This document shows positions 1-11,965 of a DNA stretch of 64,000 nucleotides, piece after piece (position 1 is the first letter of the stretch; each line of letters starts with the position of its first letter). The DNA lies in the NCBI RefSeq assembly GCF_032854445.1, contig NC_088298.1, forward strand, positions 5,764,160-5,828,159. Reading direction: 5' to 3'. The stretch is from Liolophura sinensis (lineage: Eukaryota; Mollusca; Polyplacophora; Chitonida; Chitonidae). Made by a program: the position numbers and the translations under genes. The notes beneath the pieces were generated by a model. It did not search any database. It was not told where the DNA came from and worked only from the letters and a program-made list of their open reading frames with translations.

Positions 1-145
1 AGTTTGTCCTTTTGTTAGTCAAAGAGCCCTTCCTCAGATGTTCGTTGTGAAAAAGCTGGTTCTTCGATGGATTGACATCCCTTTACCACGTGACAGCAAC
101 TTCAACTTTAAAACTCCCACCAAGATAGACAGTTAACCCACCCAC

Positions 146-277
146 CCAGTAACGTGTGTTGACGTCGACGCCACCTTTCACCAAACGTCGGACAGTTTTG
201 ACGTCACCCGCGCTGACCGCAGTTCTCAAAGAGTTCACAAAAGTTCGATCCTGCTTTGAGGTTTCTGCTCCCGCCAT
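146..277 (-). CDS. First coding exon of an ankyrin-repeat protein (partial gene)
   Basis: The reading starts at an ATG in a good context (AAAATGG) and gives about 44 residues. The stretch from residue 15 (VNSLRTAVSAGDVKTV, then RRLVKGGVDVNTR) fits the start of an ankyrin repeat: a helix with A..G, then V..L, then G.DVN. Such repeats are protein-interaction scaffolds. The exon probably ends at a GTGGGT donor after Tyr-Trp (145-144) or at one of two GT sites a few bases later, because the downstream sequence loses similarity. The rest of the gene would lie to the left of the window. Ankyrin exons are too generic to name the gene; a CLPB-type or ANKRD-type protein is possible. Confidence 0.5.
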
Positions 278-1435
278 TTTTCATGCCTCCGTTACTGCCT
301 TCCTGACTGGTGCTCTGATTGTGAGACAAACATTATGTTGCTATCTCCTGACAAGTGTCAACATTCTTGTTGTTGTTGTTGTTTTGGACACGGGGCGAGC
401 AGAAAAGGGTAAACCTTGAGTTTGAAGTGGACGAAGGGAGACAACTCTGTTTAGACTGCCAAGTTTTCTTTCTTTTTTTTGTATCATGTACGTTAAATAC
501 TACATATATGCTAACCATGTTTCACAGAAGCCAATATACTTCATCTGTTTTCTAGCTTTTTTTTCAAGCAGACGTCACTACCCTTTTAACAAATAAGGGG
601 AAATATGATTTTGTGCAAATATTTGAGTACCGGTAGAATTAGTTTTATGTTCAATCTATATTCCTCCTTGTATTATTACCGGTAATAATTAAGAAGAAGT
701 TTTCCATCATGTGTACAATGACAAAGTTTGTGAAAAAAACACTATTGGTTGATGTCCTAACTTTAATAGTGTAAAACTGCCATCACAATATGCTAGATTT
801 AATTATCTATATGTAATTATATATGGCAGGGGGTGGGGATACGTTTGTGTATTTTTCCCCTGGTAAAAGTTAACAAGTATCGCAGTTTATTCAGACTGTC
901 TGTATAAATTTCATCAGTTCTTTGAATCACAAATTATATATACCCGGGCCACGAGAGCTATATAAATGGCCTTGTAAAAAGTGACATGTGACAATAAACG
1001 CCCACTGGCGCCTGTCAGGGCTTCAAAAATAGTATTGAATGTAGGCCCGTCAAAGTGGAAATGTTGTCTGTAGTTCATACCATAAACTAGAGCAGCGATC
1101 GAGTTGCGAATTTCCAGCAAAGTTTAGTCTGAAACCGTATACTCCAAGTGGCCAGGGGATATTATGTGTCAGCTCCACCTCCTTTTTGAAGAGAAAACAA
1201 ATCAATAAATGTTTGGATGCAGCGAATAGACACGGAAAAGAAAAGATAGAGAGACATGAGTGTGAAGACGTTACGCAGAGGAAACAATTCGCGGGCAAAA
1301 CGCTGAATAATTTCGATAAATATGGTAACTATTAATAGCTGTGATTTGATTGATGAGATAAAATTATTTGTACAGTTTATAAATCACTCGTAAATTTCAT
1401 GGAATGTTTCGCCGTCTAACCATGTGTTGTACTCA
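278..1435. other. Intergenic, no gene recognised
   Basis: Probable upstream region of the ankyrin gene. I see only low-complexity A/T sequence and short unsupported frames; the minus-strand frame at 914-1120 matches nothing I recognise. Confidence 0.4.
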
Positions 1436-1447
1436 CAAAAAAAAATA

Positions 1448-1745
1448 ACACACATATTAACAGAAATTCTGATCTTTGAGTGATGCTAGAATGTTGCATT
1501 CTGTATTGATCTGTATGTAACTTATATATTCTATTAATACAACATAAATATTCAATTCAACTAACAGGATATTATGTTAAATATGACAAAATATTATGTT
1601 ATAACAACGGAATACATTCATGCATCACTCAGACAACAGATTTCTGTTAAAACTAACAGATAAGTTTGGAGGTGTTTTTTAAAATTTAGCCGAAAGTCTT
1701 TCAGACAACAGACATCTGTTAAAACTACCAGATTATTTTTAGTGT
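1448..1745. mobile_element. Palindromic MITE-like element
   Basis: The left arm (about 1451-1486, with TTAACAGAAAT and GAGTGATGC) is inverted at 1620-1655 (GCATCACTCAGACAACAG, then TTTCTGTTAA), with a spacer of about 135 bp. A further direct copy of the right arm lies at 1695-1735. No coding capacity. Element limits are uncertain. Confidence 0.4.
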
Positions 1746-1889
1746 ATACTAAGGTGTTGATAAAGTCGTTTGAAAGTTTATGTAATTAACAGTAAATCAC
1801 ATAACTTTACGTTCTCTTTTTTTCAAACTATAACCTTGCTTATACAACCTCTTAGTACTGAGCGCCAAATATCGTAGCAACAAAAAAAA

Positions 1890-2092
1890 AAGTGTGTTTT
1901 GTCGTCACTACGACCCGACCCGCGTTTCCCAGGCCTCCCATTCGATTAGAACGCTCGAACCATTACTGCACCGAGACGGTCCACAATTTATTCTAGCATT
2001 TATTTATTTATTTAATTGATAATTTACGTGGTACTCAAGCATATTTCATTTATACGACGGCGGCCGGTATTATGGTGGGTGGAAAGCAACGA
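1890..2092 (-). mobile_element. Fragments of tRNA-derived SINEs
   Basis: Positions 1997-2090 carry the 3' half of SINE family 1 in minus orientation: an ATTT-repeat tail, a CGTACTCAAG-type block and a CGACGGCGGCC block. The stretch just to the left (about 1895-1985) reads on the minus strand like a degenerate tRNA head. Confidence 0.5.
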
Positions 2093-2382
2093 CTATCCTC
2101 GGGGGTTTCTACTTCGGCATCACTCAGACAACATCATGTTAACTTAAATTATCTACCTTAATTCTGATTAATCTTAACTGTTCGGGCTTTGTACGAACTA
2201 CGTACGAGCTTCGCCAGTTATCTCCAAGAGTCGTATGTATATTTTTGTCACGGAGTGGCTTTAATTTCATGAAATCATGCATGTGGCTATTGTAGAGCTC
2301 TGCAAGAGTCGAAGGGTCAGTCGAGGTGCATGTGACGGACGGCAAACAATTTCCTGGGCTAAAAGGCCACAATTGCCCATGA

Positions 2383-2624
2383 TTATTTATTTATTTTATT
2401 GGTTGGTGTTTACACCGTACTCAAGAATATTTCACTTTTACGACGGCGGCCAGCATTATGGTGGGGGGAAACCGGGCAGAGCCCAGGGGAAACACAGGAT
2501 CATCCCCACGGTCGGAGGGGAAGCCAGCATTAGCTGGACTTGAACTCACAGCGACTACATTGGTGAGAAGCTCCTGGGTCACTGCGCCGTACTGAGGGCT
2601 AACCATCTCGGCCACTGAGGCCCC
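2383..2624 (-). mobile_element. SINE family 1, near full length
   Basis: On the minus strand it begins with a tRNA-like head, with a degenerate A box in GGCCTCAGTGGCCGAGATGG and a B-box-like GTTCAAGTCC. A conserved body follows (ATAATGCTGGCCGCCGTCG, then GTGAAATATTCTTGAGTACGG) and an AAATAA-repeat tail. It has the pol III-type promoter structure of a non-autonomous retroposon. Fragments of the same family occur throughout the window. Confidence 0.8.
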
Positions 2625-2879
2625 AGCCCATGACAAATCGCAGAGGTCGTAGGTTGTCGTACATAGTTCTGAAGAGACGGTTTAAGAGTTGACAAATGCT
2701 CACCTGCTGTCATGTTTTATATCCCGAATGAAAAAGTTTGGGTCAACTGACTCAAAAATCTGAATTATACAAAGGCCCTAATTCAACTCAGAAAACTGAG
2801 TCATATGACCAGAGCAGCTGAGTCATGAAACTCAGCTGGTTATACTGTCGACTCACTTGGTTTGTCGGAAAACTCACAG

Positions 2880-3371
2880 GAATCTTTTAATGGACTTCTG
2901 ATGATCATAAAGGGGATTAGAAGCCCTTACCCTTCATGACACGCGGGGCACGGGTTCAAATCCGACATTGGATAGAGAATTTGTAGATTTCCCACTCTCA
3001 TTACTTGTTTGACCTTGATGATAATAGCGCTGGGCGATGTTCGTGTGCCGTTTCAGAGCCTAACGTTCGTTGATGGCCCAACTGCCTTTCGCCAATTTGA
3101 TGTGCATATCTGTAGGCCCACGTCACATGATGGTGACTTAATCGTAAGCAACTTGCCAGTTAAAGGTCGATGTTTTACGTCGTGCACTCAGGTTTCTTCC
3201 ACCATAAAACCGACCGCCGTGATAAATTCTTGAGAATGGCGTTAAAACAAGAAACCCGGAGGGTTTCCCTCGTGTTCTGCTCGGTTCTCTATCACCATAA
3301 TGGTGGCCGGTGTCGTATAAGTGAAATATGCTGGTGTGCCGTATACGGCGTAAAACACCTATCAAATAAAT

Positions 3372-3402
<31 letters not shown>

Positions 3403-3405
3403 GTC
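2880..3405 (+). mobile_element. Composite SINE region, plus orientation
   Basis: A B-box-like GGTTCAAATCC lies at about 2952-2962. Two successive SINE family 1 3' halves follow: 3181-3250, degenerate, then 3255-3401, ending in an AAATA-repeat tail. It looks like SINE-into-SINE insertion or local duplication. Confidence 0.55.
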
Positions 3406-5540
3406 CAATTTGTATATTGCGTGAAAAAACAGGAATTTCAGATTACTTTCAATAACTTAGCATATTATAGATGCCGAACCCAGGGTAATGCGTATATATG
3501 GCGAGTCATGCATGCATAAAAGCGAATCTGAGTGCAATATCTTTTCCCTGCGTTACGTGATTCTTGTTAAAAGAATAACACTGGTATATCTCTAATTTTA
3601 GAGTAGTAATAAGTTTGTATTCACGAAAATAATTTGATTATCACCGCTGGGATGAGTTACAACATTATCTGCAATTAAAAGGTTAGGATTTATATACTCT
3701 TCGTCGCCTACAACGCGGAGTAAATATATAATGATGCTAGAAATGAATAATTCATACAGAAAGACACGGATACGGCGCACAAGGATTTCTTTCTCAAGAA
3801 ATGTAAACAGAAGATATTTACGTAGTTTTATAAATATCTTTTGAAGTTATATATACATAACTTTGTCATCAATTGCCCTAACATTGTGATGGTATGCATG
3901 GCGGAGGTTCAAAATAAGTCTATGCATGATTACTAATGCACCAACTGAGAAGCAAGAGATGATAATAACACGATCTCAACAAAAAGGTAAGACTGAATGA
4001 AAAAATCTGTCACTGTCGTCCGCCATTGTGCCCGTTGGAATAGTCTCCCTTTACTGAGCAATAAATGTTGAAGACGAGTTATCGCATTACTTAAGTATGT
4101 ATCGAGATGTATACGAATTAATACAATGAATGCAATGAATTGCAAATTCCCAATAACTGTATACCTGTTTCAACGTGTAGTACGTACAACATGGATGCAT
4201 TTCATCGTGGAGTGGAGGGAGGAGGTTGAGGGGGGGGGGGGGGGGGGGGTTATAAAGGGAATCAGAACGACCATCCCAGGCAATTATAGGCGAGAGTTCA
4301 AGAGGTTTCTAGGCCACGAAAGCTGTGCGATTCTAGATGTCCAGAACCCACTGTAAAAGCTTTTTGGACTGAAGCAAATAAACAATTATGAAGAGAGCAA
4401 AGCTAATACGTAAGAACATATTCTTAAAAAGGGTGAACTATGGTTAATTCGAGTTGTCATTGTGAGAAAGTTTAGCTATGCGTCCGCAATCCCTCCCCCA
4501 GAATACCTCTACCCTTCCACTAGCTATAAACCCTGCGTACTAGTAAAGTTTACCTCTAGTCTGAACCCTTTTACTTTAGCGACAAACAAATCACGTGGGA
4601 AAATATGTCATTTACATGTCACAGGCCTGTGGTTTATTCTAAGCATTCCGATTTTTCTGTTCATGGAACTGACTTTTGTTGTATAAGTGAGATGTTATGG
4701 TGATGTCATCAGTCAGCCAATCAACCAATCAGTTAGTCAATCAGTCCTACCATTATGAACCTCGACAGCTTTTTTTTGCAATGCCCCTATGCATCATTCA
4801 TATTCTACCACACAGAACCGAGGCAGAGATTATAATGTTTCACTGCCTGCCCTGCTGTGGAGTGTGCCACTTTATATTGGTGTAGTATACACGAAAAAGG
4901 GAAGGAGAGGTTGGGGAAAAGCTGTAAAGGCGTAAACTTTGAGACTTTCCTGAAGACACCTTTTTCCCTACTGGACGTGATTTTGGAAGATCCTGTTTAA
5001 GTAAGTAGGCCTATATATATGTTGTATAATATAATACAGCATGACCGGAGATCACAAAGGTGCAGGTAAGACCTATGCTATAGCTATAGGCTTACACAAT
5101 TATAAAGATAATTTTGCTGTACCAAGAGATATATCAGTTTATTTGCAAACCTTCTGCCAAGACTTAATTTACTCTGCACGAGCTTTTGTAAGTAGCCTGT
5201 TTGACATTTGATCTGTTTTTCTGAGAAACCAGAATTACTTTTTGGGTATTAGGTATTAAGGCCGTTAACTAGTTGTTACAAGATTTACGGTATTTATTGT
5301 GTCTTCCAACACAATACCTGCACAGTTTACTATACACATTAAATCCATACAGGTGCACGTAATGTTTCGTACACATGATAATTATTAATTATTATACCGC
5401 TTAAATTAATGAGGTATAATTTGACTCCACTGTTTAAGTCTTAAATGTCTCGACGACATAGGGAAAGAGACATACTCTATACTTGTGTCTGTATTTAATA
5501 TGGAGAATTTTCATTTATCATGAAGTATAACGACAAACGA
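3406..5540. other. Intergenic, no gene recognised
   Basis: AT-rich sequence with a G20 homopolymer at 4230-4249. No exon-like reading with a recognisable domain was found on either strand. Confidence 0.4.
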
Positions 5541-5542
5541 TT

Positions 5543-5802
5543 GACGGTATATTTAGGGCCTATACATGTCTATATGACGGTATATTTAGGGCCAATATAT
5601 GTCTATATGACGGTATATTTACGACCTATATCAGTCTATATGACGGTATATTTAGGGCCTATATATGTCTATATGACGGTATATTTAGGGCCAATATATG
5701 TCTATATGACGGTATATTCTGGACCTACATATGTCTATATGACGGTATATTTACGACCTATATCAGTCTATATGACGGTATATTTACGAACTATATCTGT
5801 CC
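5543..5802. repeat. 33-bp minisatellite, about 8 copies
   Basis: Unit GACGGTATATTTAGGGCC followed by a TATATATGTCTATAT-type half, with a 33-bp period. Because 33 is divisible by three it produces a repetitive open frame of 11-residue units. I do not regard this as a gene. Confidence 0.9.
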
Positions 5803-7085
5803 TTTTGTGACATCGCCATTTTACGACACTGGAGAATTTTCATAGTGAAATTTCATAATTTTAGAATTTGTAACACCCAAAAGCCATTGATTTTTTTCTA
5901 TTACAGCGTAAAACACCAATAAATCGAATCAAATCACACCAAACGCAAATGAGATACATGATTCAGAAGATTGTTGCCTTATGCAACACGCAGAATTTTT
6001 CTCTTATATGACGTGGCGATCAATATTAATGGTGGAGGAAACCGGAGTGGCCAACATTAATCACCAATTTTTAGTACGTAAACTGACAAAGTTTCCCACG
6101 TGTGGATCAGTGGTATAAATATGCATTTCATGATGGTGGAAGACAAGTGGTTTTCAACCAACTTTAGACTGCGAAACCGGCCAGATTAGCATTGTCGACC
6201 GCTTACAGCCGCAAATTAAGGCCCCTTCCACAGCCGAGAGCAGGGATAATCCAGAAAATATATAGACTTATCGGTTCTCATCCACTTTTATTGTATGTAC
6301 CCGAACACGTGTTAATCTTCATTGCCCTATCCTGTCTAAATAGACGTCATATGGCCTACGTACGTTCTACATATTATACCACAAATACTCAACGTCACTC
6401 ACGCCGCTACTCACGCGGCGTCGTTCGGGCGACATAATCTTGTTTATTTGAATCGCTTGTTTGGGGTTAAACGTTTCGTAGATTGAAAACCTGTATGAAC
6501 ATACTCAGCGAATAATATGGCGAACCTGACTATAATATAACTGTTGTATATATTAGTCCCAGGGTGAATGAAATGATATTGTAATATATCAAGGGGCCGA
6601 TCGAGATCAATAATTTAGCTACTTAAAAATATCTGTACATTCTTAATTGTGATTGTGAATTAACTGAGAATTAACTTTAGTATTTGACTTCTATAAGTTT
6701 TATGGTTAATGTTTCCCCTTGTGCTGCACGTATGTACGGAGGTTCTGTCCGTTAGAACTGCTGTGTACGAGTAGTATAAACAATACTGTGGCAATTACCA
6801 TCATCAACATAGTTTTGTGCACTAACAGGATACAGGTTGTGAAATTTACGTAACACATAAACATTGACATGTTCGCAGTTTCTGTACCACTGATACAGTC
6901 ATTGTGGATGTGTCAGTTGGTATACAGTTTTTTTTTTAGAGAGTCTGTTTCCATTAATTTACATGTCCATCGAATGATGGACAAAACAATGCCTGCTGTA
7001 TTCTTTAAATTAACTGTACATTCGTGTAGGAGCCAGATGAAGAGTTTGAAATTTGCCAAGATTGTCCAAGAGGTCAAATAGAAAA
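5803..7085. other. Intergenic with a SINE tail fragment
   Basis: A short SINE family 1 end (GCGTAAAACACCAAT) is at 5907-5935. Nothing else is recognised. Confidence 0.4.
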
Positions 7086-7088
7086 TAT

Positions 7089-7206
7089 AATCACTGATTT
7101 CTCCAGGTAATCACTGATTTCTCCAGGTAATCATTGATTTCTCCAGGTAATCACTGATTTCTCCAGGTAATCACGGATTTCTCCAGGTAATTACTGATCT
7201 CTCCAG
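7089..7206. repeat. 20-bp tandem repeat, 6 copies
   Basis: Unit TAATCACTGATTTCTCCAGG, nearly perfect copies with a few substitutions in the last two. Confidence 0.9.
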
Positions 7207-7301
7207 CAAAGTGGTGTAACTTCTTAAATTTTTACCAACCTTTTGTCCAACCTTTTTTCTACCTGCCCTTTTTCCCTATACAAGAAGTAAATACTGGCCC
7301 C

Positions 7302-7504
7302 GGGGTCACGAAGTGATCTTAGACTTATGTCAAAATTCAAATCATTTAAAATTGTTATTTCTGATGTAACAAGGTCAAAATATTGCAACTTAAATTCAGT
7401 GTAAGTCACTATGCACAAAATTTTAGCTGAAATATCGGAAAGGAACATACCACTTTTAATGATTAAAATTCTAGCTTTAGTCGAAGATGGCTTCGTGATC
7501 CTGG
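7302..7504. mobile_element. MITE-like palindromic element (copy 1)
   Basis: The two ends are inverted copies. The left begins GGGGTCACGAAGTGATCTTA. The reverse complement of the right end begins CAGGATCACGAAGCCATCTT, with similarity continuing about 45 bases inward to an AATCATT block. About 200 bp, with no coding capacity. It shares the internal GACTTATGTCAAAATT block with the element at 32614-32832. Confidence 0.65.
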
Positions 7505-8020
7505 GAACTGTGGAGACAAAGTTGCTCCCACTGAGCATAGGCCTTTACGGGTCTTAAAGTACAGAAAGTGTTCTTACACTGGGACTACAGAAAATAGGTT
7601 AAGTTAAATGAGCTTGGAATAATTTATTGAAACCATATGTGAAAGTAACATCTGTGCCATCAAACATGTCAGCTTCCGGGAAGTGTCAGTCGTACAGCTT
7701 TATGTCAGTGTCACGTGATTCAAACCCACTGAGAGGTTGTCCCGGGTCAAATAGAACGGCCTGATTCCGCCTTGAAGGAGAACATATAATTGAGATCCCC
7801 CCCCCCCCCGACCACCACCCACTCCCAGCTTCACCATACAGGAGAGACCCGTAAAACGTCTGAATTTAATTATAAAAAACATTACAGAGTGTCTGTTAAA
7901 AAAAACATTCGTGAATGAAGTTTTCACCCGATTTTATTTTTCACCCGATGGAAACACGTGATCCACGCTTTTGATGAGTCTTAATCCTCTGATCTCAAGC
8001 ATTGATACGTGACACTTAAA
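7505..8020. other. Intergenic, no gene recognised
   Basis: Only a C-rich tract near 7797-7809 and unsupported short frames. Confidence 0.4.
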
Positions 8021-8075
8021 TTAATGTCTATAATCAGATTAATGTCTATAATCAGATTAATGTGTATAATCAGAT
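8021..8075. repeat. 18-bp tandem repeat, 3 copies
   Basis: Unit ATTAATGTCTATAATCAG repeated three times, the last with GTG for GTC. Confidence 0.85.
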
Positions 8076-8900
8076 ATGTTACATGTAACGAACCAAAAAA
8101 CTACACTACTTGTAATGTCAAAGGAGGCAATACAATTTGGTTATAATTTTTGCCATAATGCTTTTCTGGTCGCCAAAAAACAAAAAAATTGCCACCACAC
8201 TAGTTTTCGTTGCTTCGATCAGAAGTAAAAGCAACTGACCCTATTAAAATGCAATCTTAATGGTTTTGGTTAGTTTTGACCCTGTTCTGTTGACCAAAGA
8301 AAAGCTGATTTTAATTTAAATGTCTTAGTGTGGTTGTACCTTTCTCCCCATTTTATTTTGGGGAGGGAGTGGGGGGGGATATGTGTCTCTATATAAAACC
8401 AAAAGCAAAAACAGAAAAGGACGATCTAACATCCAAATGTCTGTAACCACCGCTATAAAAGAAACTATCAAACAGGAAATGAAAATAAAAGCAGCCAATG
8501 GCCAGGTGACCTATCTATCTAAACCGGCTATTTCCTTGCATGCCTTGCATGCCTTGCTATCCGCATTACGCACTAAAGGGCGCAATAATTTAGCCAAAAG
8601 ATGAAAGTAAAAGTAGGAACCGAGTTCCCGTGACGTCACCGACGCCGACAGTATTACTGTATAGCCTATACAGTACACATTAACAACGTCAGCGTTTCTC
8701 TGGAGAAGGAGTGTTGATTAAATTAAACATTGCAGGTAGTTTGTCTCAGTTAAAGCTTTGTCCTGCATATGCTATCCAACGAAATCTTGCAACACGTCTT
8801 CAGTAATTAACATATTGTTCCTATAGAAATCCAAGTGTGATCATGTGACCTCAAGTCTGTGGTCCGCGCTTAAGACGGATAATCTGATTGCTCATCGCAG
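8076..8900. other. Intergenic, no gene recognised
   Basis: AT-rich sequence without recognisable exon, RNA gene or mobile element. Confidence 0.4.
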
Positions 8901-8906
8901 CTCGTT

Positions 8907-9045
8907 CAGCGACTGCGATTTTCGGGCACACTTTCGGACTGCTCACAGTGCAGGTTTCAACGACTACGATTTTCGGGCACACTTTCGGACTGCTCACAGT
9001 GCAGGTTTCAAGGACTCAAATTCTCGGGCACTCGCACGCTTTCAT
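8907..9045. repeat. About 57-bp tandem duplication, 2.5 copies
   Basis: The block GATTTTCGGGCACACTTTCG, continuing GACTGCTCACAGTGCAGG, recurs at 8927 and 8969 and in a degenerate third copy near 9018. Confidence 0.7.
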
Positions 9046-9845
9046 ACTCCTCACATTATAGGCGTCAATGTTGGCGAATATTACATTGTTGTCTTTCCTC
9101 TTTACCGTTCATTTTAATGTTGTTTTGAAAATTTGAAACAGGGATTACTTTAAGAATGGGTTGTGGTACAGGCCTGTTACCGATGCATAGTTCTTTAAGA
9201 AAAAATAATTATGCATACTTTCTCCAACAGGTGACAGGTTTCAAGACGACGTGAACAACTACTGGACATTTCGAACGACGGACATTTCGAATTCCTGAAC
9301 ATCCTTCTTCCAAATTCAGATATGCGGAAAATCTTGCCTAAAAATAAGCAAGTGCTGAAATACCATGATCTGATAGGCTGGACATAAAGGACATACAAAT
9401 TATTCACACTTGTAGAGAAAAAATGAAGAGCTCAATTACACACTTCAAATAAAAACTTTGGGGGCTTGGCAATCAATTTGGCCTTATAATCTAGGGTGGA
9501 AAGAATTCTTGGCTTAACGACGTGCTTCTATCAGTGAGTTTCATATTGACTCAGTCCACAGCTGGAAGCAGGAGAGCCACGCGAACACAACAGACCCGCT
9601 ACTCTACGCGTGAAAGCAAACATGCCGACAAAGGAGGGAAAAGGCGGGAGGAATTGTACGTCGTAATCCAGCACTTCGTGGAATTTCTGTTCAAGATCGA
9701 GTTCCCAGCTTAGCAAGAGGTCTTCAAAATAACGTACAGTTAGGATTTCGCCCGACAATGAGCAACAGCTTCTGTACTATACTAGAGTAAGGCAGTTATA
9801 GTCGAGGAAGAGATCGATATAGGTGCTGGTTGAGACAGACAGCTC
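9046..9845. other. Intergenic, no gene accepted
   Basis: A minus-strand frame at 9531-9758 has a basic, hydrophobic stretch (MFAFTRRVAGLLC) that resembles a mitochondrial presequence. No donor site or continuation supports it, so it is left as non-coding. Confidence 0.3.
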
Positions 9846-9985
9846 AATGATCAACAACTATTGGTTGACACACTGAGAACAGTAATCGACCATTACTGGT
9901 TGACACAGTGAACACAAAGATCAGCAATTACTGGCTGACACAGTGAGCACAAAGATCAGCAATTACTGGCTAAGACAATCCGCAC
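9846..9985. repeat. About 35-39-bp tandem repeat, 4 copies
   Basis: Unit of the type AAGATCAGCAATTACTGGCT followed by a GACACAGTGAGCAC half. The first copies are diverged. Confidence 0.75.
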
Positions 9986-10046
9986 AGAGAGCATCAAAAT
10001 TTACTGTGCACGTGAAAAACGGGAGGTTTGACCCAGGTAAGTCTGA

Positions 10047-10222
10047 TTATTTATTTATTGAAAGTTGTTTGCCATTTCACGTATACGATAGTTTATTGGA
10101 GGAGACATCAAACTTCATTTGAACAGCGAGAGCTGGATTCGAATTCTCGACCGTACGATGTTTTCGTACCTTTTATTCATCTAGACTGACGCTTCAAATG
10201 GCTTAGCCATCGAAGGCCCTCT
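10047..10222 (-). mobile_element. Diverged tRNA-derived SINE
   Basis: On the minus strand the right end reads like a tRNA head (GATGGCTAAGCCA) and, about 70 bases on, a B-box-like TTCGAATCCAGC. The left end is an ATTTATTT tail. The body is too diverged to assign firmly to family 1. Confidence 0.5.
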
Positions 10223-10790
10223 TCTTTTCCCCCTCAAAAATCTACTAGAATTGTGCAGTTTGAATGTCTCGTTTAAGCCTGGCTTGACAGAGTACATTAA
10301 TTTCTTTCGCTTTTAATTAGCCATGCATGTATAGGACACACTCATGTACACGAACATTTGGCAGGGATTTATTCTTTTTAAGGTTGTATTTAATTCCATT
10401 TAGCCTAGGGATAAGTACCTATATTTACTTCCGCTCATATTATATTTATTTATGTTTGGGGAATTAATTGTAATGCTATTTCTCTTTATGACATTGGCCT
10501 GGTTTTTCCCGTGTGGTTTAATGTTGACGATTCACCTTGTGTTAGTGGAAAATACCCGGATACCGACTAATACATGCAGCCTTTTTCACCAGTATATATG
10601 CAGGTGTAAACATTATCAGTAATCCTTCAGATTTGGAGTATTTCTAGACCAGTGTCGTCTAATTATGTGCAATTACAAGCACTGTATTTGTTTTACTTAA
10701 CTGTGCTTAATCCATGGTGCTAAGGGCGTGAAATTTCCTACTATTTAAACATTTACGTGAACAATTAGAATAAAACCCTAACTGAGGCTA
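10223..10790. other. Intergenic, no gene recognised
   Basis: Nothing recognisable on either strand. Confidence 0.4.
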
Positions 10791-11612
10791 AATTGACGAG
10801 AAGCCGTATTTCACCGGTTACGTGCGACCATTTGCCAGATACCACAGTGTCGTCGCTGCTCCGTTTTTACTCTCTATGGTGTAGTCTTATTTCACCGGCT
10901 ACGTGTGATCATTTGCCAGCTATCACCCTGTCGTCGATACTCAGGTTTTATTCTCTATGATGTAGTCGTATTTCACCGGTTACGTGTGATCATTTGCTGG
11001 ATATCACACTATGGTCGCTGCTCCGGTTTTACTCTCTATTCTGTAGTCGTATTTCACCGGTTACGTGTGACCATTTGCTAGATATCACACTATGGTCGCT
11101 GCTCTGGTTTTACTCTCTATTCTGTAGTCGTATTTCACCGCCTACGTGTGACCATTTGCCAGCTATCACATCGTCGTAGCTGCTCTTTTTTCACTCTCCC
11201 TACTGTAGTTGCATCTCACCAAATGCGTGTGGCCATTTGCCAGATAGCACACTGTGGTCGCTGCTCCGGTTTTACTCTCTATGATGTTGTCGCCTTACAC
11301 CGGTTACGTGTGACCATTGCTCAGTTATCACACTGTCGTCGCTGCTCTGGTTTTACTCTCCATGCTGTAGTCGTATTTCACCGGTTACGTGTGACCATTG
11401 CTCAGATATCAGATCATCGTCACTGCTCTGTTTTCACCCTCCGAGCTATAGTTGCATTTCACCGGCTGCGTGTGACCATTTGTCAGATATCACACTGTGG
11501 TCGCTGCTCCGGTTTTACTCTCTGTTCTGTAGTCGTATTTCACCGGTTACGTGTGACCAGTTGCCAGATATCATACTGTCGTAGCTGCCCTGGTTTTACT
11601 CTCTATATATGC
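10791..11612. repeat. About 81-bp minisatellite (locus 1 of a dispersed family)
   Basis: About ten units of the form CGTATTTCACCGGTTACGTG, TGACCATTTGCCAGATATCA, then CACTGTCGTCGCTGCTC and TTTTACTCTCTATG. It starts after AAATTGACGAGAAGCC. The same start and unit core recur at 44105-45295, so this is one repeat family at two loci. The open frames across it follow the repeat period and are not accepted as genes. Confidence 0.85.
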
Positions 11613-11965
11613 TGTATGTCTTTAATTATATTGTATACTCTACAAACAAGATTTCTGGAAGCATTGCTATAGTACTACTCTATCAAAGTTCACAGCATGA
11701 CAAAAGCTGTCAAATTGAAAATGGTGAAACCTCGAACTTGACCTGTTACTCCAACATGTATATTGGAGCCATGTACCAAGTCGTAGTTCAATGAACCGTT
11801 TGGGTAAAATGTTCAGAAATTCACAACAGTCTGACAGCCTTACGGACTGACAGGCGACGCGTAAACCTACATACACCCCTGCTGTACAGTCAGGGGGCTA
11901 ATAACCTTAGGCGTGATTTGATATGTGGTCGCTCGAAAACGAAGGACTATACCTTTATTTGTGGA

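Noticed and set aside
7224-7538. 104-codon minus-strand frame
   Set aside because: It covers a MITE-like palindrome with no recognisable protein domain.
9531-9758. Possible mitochondrial presequence exon
   Set aside because: Basic and hydrophobic residues only; no usable donor and no downstream exon in phase was found.
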